Part shown: in pieces, positions 20,375 to 22,891 of the stretch
Layout: each line of letters starts with the position of its first letter
Numbering within the stretch: the stretch's first letter is position 1
Assembly: GCA_002352185.1 (NCBI GenBank)
Contig: DEHY01000054.1
Coordinates: 1-22,891, forward strand
Direction: 5' to 3'
Source of the DNA: Competibacteraceae bacterium UBA2788
GTDB lineage: Bacteria > Pseudomonadota > Gammaproteobacteria > Competibacterales > Competibacteraceae
Length of the DNA stretch: 22,891 bases
Position numbers and translations under genes: made by a program
Notes under the pieces: generated by a model
Database searches by the model: none
Told to the model about the DNA's origin: nothing
What the model saw: only the letters and a program-made list of their open reading frames with translations

Positions 20375-20968
20375 TCAGTAGACAATTTCCACCCGCCGGT
20401 TCAGCGCGTAGCTTTGTTCGCTCTGCCCACCAGCGGCAGGTCGCTCCTCGCCGTAGCTGACGACGCGAACCTGCTGCGGTGAAACGCCCAGAGCGATCAT
20501 GATCTGACGGACGGCGTTGGCGCGGCGTTCGCCCAAAGCAATGTTGTATTCACGGCTGCCACGTTCATCGGTATGCCCTTCCAACTGAGTGATGATCCGC
20601 CGGTTCCCCGCCAGGGAACGGGCGTTGGATTCAATGATCGTTTGGCTTTCCGGGCGAATTTCAGCGCTGTCGAAATCAAAGTACACAATGCGATCCGCCG
20701 AAACTGCACCGCCCGCGCCGGCGACCGCCTGACCAGGCCGCCCTCCGGCGGATCCGCCGCTGGCGTCGTAAGTATCGTAGCCGCTGGGAGCCTGACCGTA
20801 GGCATAACTGTAAGCGTCCTGTCCGGGTTGTGCGGTGATGCCGGGTTGAGCCGTAGCGTCCTGTTGAACGCCAGTCTGATCCGCGCCGGTATTCTCGCCG
20901 GTCGCGGCGCAGCCCACCATCAGCGCGAGCGCGGCAGAGGCCATCAGGTTTCGAGCGAAATGTTGCAT
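20375..20968 (-). CDS. pal: Peptidoglycan-associated lipoprotein Pal
   Basis: 197 residues. A lipoprotein signal peptide with lipobox LMVGC (Cys about residue 20) is followed by a low-complexity Gly/Ala/Gln linker to about 90, longer than in E. coli. The OmpA-like peptidoglycan-binding domain (about 93-197) has RIVYFDFDSAEI, LEGHTDERGSREYNIALGERRANAVR and a terminal NRRVEIVY. Pal anchors the outer membrane to peptidoglycan and is released or mobilised by TolB during division. The start at 20968 (GAGGGG upstream) begins the signal; an upstream in-frame start would only add a poor prefix. Confidence 0.95.
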   Translation of the reverse strand: MQHFARNLMASAALALMVGCAATGENTGADQTGVQQDATAQPGITAQPGQDAYSYAYGQAPSGYDTYDASGGSAGGRPGQAVAGAGGAVSADRIVYFDFDSAEIRPESQTIIESNARSLAGNRRIITQLEGHTDERGSREYNIALGERRANAVRQIMIALGVSPQQVRVVSYGEERPAAGGQSEQSYALNRRVEIVY

Positions 20969-21004
20969 GACAATTTTCCCCTCAAGGTGAAGTAACAAAT
21001 GCGA

Positions 21005-22204
21005 TCAGCGTCCGTAAGGCGCCCAAACCGGGTCGCGGCCATTGCCGCGCAAGGCGAAATCCTGCTTGATGCTTCCGTCCACCGACACGGCTGTCAGCCG
21101 CTGGCCGTTGGAGTAAATAATCATTTTGCCGTTTGGCGCGAAGCTGGGCGACTCGTCCAAGCCCCCTGCGGTCAAAACCCGGAACTGGCGCGTTTGCAGG
21201 TCCAGCGCGGCAATGTGGAACCGGCCGCCGCGCCGATGAACCATGGCGATATAGCGACCATCCGGCGAAACCGAGGGACGGGCATTGTAGTCACCCTCAA
21301 AGGTCAGCCGTTGCGCCGCGCCGCCCCCGGAGCCGATTCGGTATAACTGCGGCGAACCGCCCCGATCCGAGGTGAACACGATGCTGCCATCCGGCAGCCA
21401 GACCGGCTCGGTATCGATAGAACCGCTGCTGGTCAGGCGAACCGGGTTTTGCGCCGCCAGATCGAGTGCGTAGATTTCTGGATTACCGTCCTTGGACAGC
21501 GTGAATGCCAGCCGCCGACCATCCGGCGACCAGGAGGGAGCGCCGTTGATGCCGGGAGCGGCGGACACCACCCGCCGACCACCGTTGTAGACATCCTGAA
21601 CCACGATTTGTGGCCGGCGACCCTCGAAAGACACATAGGCCAGCCTGGCGCCATCCGGCGACCAGGCCGGCGACATGATCGGTTGGCCGGAGCGCAGGAT
21701 CATCCGGGGATTTTGGCCGTCGGCATCGGCGACGACGAGATACCAGGAGCCACCACCGCCTGCAACATACGCGATGCGGGTTCCAGCCAGCCCCCGCTCC
21801 CCGGTGATTTTTTCGTAGATCAGATCGCTGATGCGGTGCGCTACGGGCCGCAACTGGTTCGCCGGTACATCGAAAGACAGGTTGAGCAACTGGCTGCCTT
21901 GGGCGCCGTTGAGCTGAAACTGCACGACGTAACCACGGGAACCGCCAGGTTGAGCTTGGCCGGTGACGGAGTAATCCGCAGGCGATCCTGAGGATTGGGG
22001 CGCAAATTTGCCCGTGCGTTGCAGATCGGCGGCAATGGTGCCAGCGATGTCTTCCGGCGCGCCGCCGCCAAAAGGCGCGATGGCGATGGGAATCCCGCCG
22101 CCTTCAATGCCCTTGGTGACATCAATCGTCAGTTCAGCACGGGCGAATGATCCGACTCCGAAAAGGAGCATCAGCGCTCCGATGATTTTTACAAACGATT
22201 TCAA
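21005..22204 (-). CDS. tolB: Tol-Pal system protein TolB
   Basis: 399 residues; a periplasmic protein of the Tol-Pal machine. A signal peptide (about 1-23, FGVGSFARA) is followed by an N-terminal D1 domain and a six-bladed beta-propeller (from about 145) with the repeated blocks SPAWSPDGARLAYVS, APSWSPDGRRLAFT, VWLPDGSIVFTSD, PSVSPDGRYIAMV and PSFAPNGKMIIYS. It starts at TTG, not ATG, because AAGGAGG lies 8 bases upstream. D1 is shorter than in E. coli: between GKF and the YVVQFQL strand there are about 24 residues, where the E. coli protein, as I recall it, has some 44, so a stretch is missing. The gene is 51 bases after tolA. Confidence 0.95.
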   Translation of the reverse strand: MKSFVKIIGALMLLFGVGSFARAELTIDVTKGIEGGGIPIAIAPFGGGAPEDIAGTIAADLQRTGKFAPQSSGSPADYSVTGQAQPGGSRGYVVQFQLNGAQGSQLLNLSFDVPANQLRPVAHRISDLIYEKITGERGLAGTRIAYVAGGGGSWYLVVADADGQNPRMILRSGQPIMSPAWSPDGARLAYVSFEGRRPQIVVQDVYNGGRRVVSAAPGINGAPSWSPDGRRLAFTLSKDGNPEIYALDLAAQNPVRLTSSGSIDTEPVWLPDGSIVFTSDRGGSPQLYRIGSGGGAAQRLTFEGDYNARPSVSPDGRYIAMVHRRGGRFHIAALDLQTRQFRVLTAGGLDESPSFAPNGKMIIYSNGQRLTAVSVDGSIKQDFALRGNGRDPVWAPYGR

Positions 22205-22255
22205 AGATTAGCCTCCTTCAATAAAGCCAACTCTGGTGTAGTTGATATCTGTAGC

Positions 22256-22891
22256 TTACTTCGGTCTAAATCTTAAGATAAAGGTGGGGCGCAACGCTTC
22301 CGCCACGGCCGGATCAGCAGGCATTGGCAACGGCGACGCACGATGGGCTGCTGCGAGCGCAGAGTTGTCGAACAGGTTGTCGCCGCTGCCCTTCACGATC
22401 TGAACATTAGTAACCTGGCCGGAAGCTGTCACCGTTATTCTTAGCAAACAAACCAATCCTCCCTGGCTGGCAGCTATAGGGTTCCATCGCTGCTCCACAT
22501 AGGAGCCGATTACGCTTTCGGCATAACGCTTGGCGGTTTCCTGGGCCGCCAGTTCCTGGGCCAATTTACGCGCTTCTTCCGCCTGGCGTTTGGCTTCCTC
22601 TTCCGCTTTGCGTTTTGACTCCTCGGCGGCCTTGCGTTTGGCTTCTTCTGCAATCTTCCGGGCTTCTTCAGCTTTTCGAGTTTCTTCAGCTTTTCGGGCT
22701 TCTTCAGCCTTACGCTTTGCTTCAGCGGCGGCGTCAGCTTCCGCTTTGCGTTTGGCCTCCTCGGCAGCTTTACGTTTAGCCTCTTCCGCCGCCTGTTTAG
22801 CTTCCTGGGCAGCGGCTTGGCGCTTGGCATCCGCTGCGGCTTGGCGCTTGGCCTCTTCCGCCACCTTGCGTTTGGCTTCTTCTGCTGCCTG
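22256..22891 (-). CDS. tolA: TolA, C-terminal part (gene continues beyond window)
   Basis: The visible 211 residues run off the right edge. Up to about residue 120 is the long helical domain II made of repeated AEEAKRKA-like units, with A/E/K/R only, spanning the periplasm. The rest is domain III: YAESVIGSYVEQRWNP, then LLRITVTASGQVTNVQIVKGSGDNLFDNSALAAAHRASPLPMP and FILRFRPK, which binds Pal and TolB and is the phage and colicin contact. The N-terminal membrane anchor is outside the window. The GTG at 22864 is an internal codon, not the start. Direction and order tolA-tolB-pal-cpoB are canonical. Confidence 0.95.
   Translation of the reverse strand, partial: QAAEEAKRKVAEEAKRQAAADAKRQAAAQEAKQAAEEAKRKAAEEAKRKAEADAAAEAKRKAEEARKAEETRKAEEARKIAEEAKRKAAEESKRKAEEEAKRQAEEARKLAQELAAQETAKRYAESVIGSYVEQRWNPIAASQGGLVCLLRITVTASGQVTNVQIVKGSGDNLFDNSALAAAHRASPLPMPADPAVAEALRPTFILRFRPK

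Overview
The window is GC-rich bacterial DNA. Most of it (about 1.2-19.4 kb) is the structural half of a Mu-like (transposable-phage type) prophage, joined on the right to a chromosomal tol-pal locus. The right-hand genes, all on the minus strand, are tolA (partial)-tolB-pal-cpoB-tRNA-Lys(UUU). The cpoB/tRNA-Lys neighbourhood is also found in E. coli, so the host is most likely a gammaproteobacterium. The exact genus is not shown; a Competibacter-like environmental lineage is a guess.

Layout. 1-640: AT-richer stretch with one unrecognised ORF lacking a normal start. 652-1127: six degenerate tandem repeat units, non-coding. 1130-1189: 11-bp phased repeats and a palindrome in front of a truncated BRO-type antirepressor (1180-1707), then a terminator. 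1810-5190: GH19 endolysin, small holin-like protein, DUF2730-like protein, Mu gp26-like and gp27-like (small terminase) proteins and a large terminase that carries two long palindromes in frame. 5199-8240: DUF935 portal, a zinc-ribbon microprotein and a MuF/gp30 head protein with a nuclease-like C-terminus. 8241-9610: an inserted minus-strand regulatory cassette with an ORF6N antirepressor, two tandem structured RNAs each with its own promoter, and a degenerate tRNA-like sequence. 9661-13725: gpG-like morphogenesis protein, I-type protease/scaffold, DUF2190 cement protein, major capsid, linker-type small proteins, gp36-like and gp37-like. 13727-17411: tail tube with an inserted module, then a run of small fibre-like genes. 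17427-19396: tape measure gene preceded by a duplicated start fragment and a reverse-oriented secreted-protein ORF. No transposase, repressor, baseplate or distal tail genes follow, so the prophage looks truncated at the right and lacks its early region here.

Most striking result: the 9158-9610 region. Two RNAs of about 140 nt read on the minus strand (9434-9574 and 9158-9301) share the same architecture. Their helices are kept by compensatory changes, and a G-U pair fits only the minus-strand RNA. Both have a sigma70-like promoter with a 17-bp spacer placed so that transcription would start at the first helix. The 3' strands of the downstream RNA are also complementary to the antirepressor leader, including its Shine-Dalgarno sequence. 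The upstream RNA is followed by an equivalent target-like leader and a 16-codon ORF at identical spacing. This looks like a C4-type antisense control of an antirepressor, duplicated and diverged; whether it belongs to the known C4 family cannot be settled by eye.

The second striking result is a pair of perfect palindromes (24- and 28-bp arms) inside the terminase gene. They add near-identical peptides at the N-terminus and in the ATPase/nuclease linker, in the manner of protein-coding palindromic elements.
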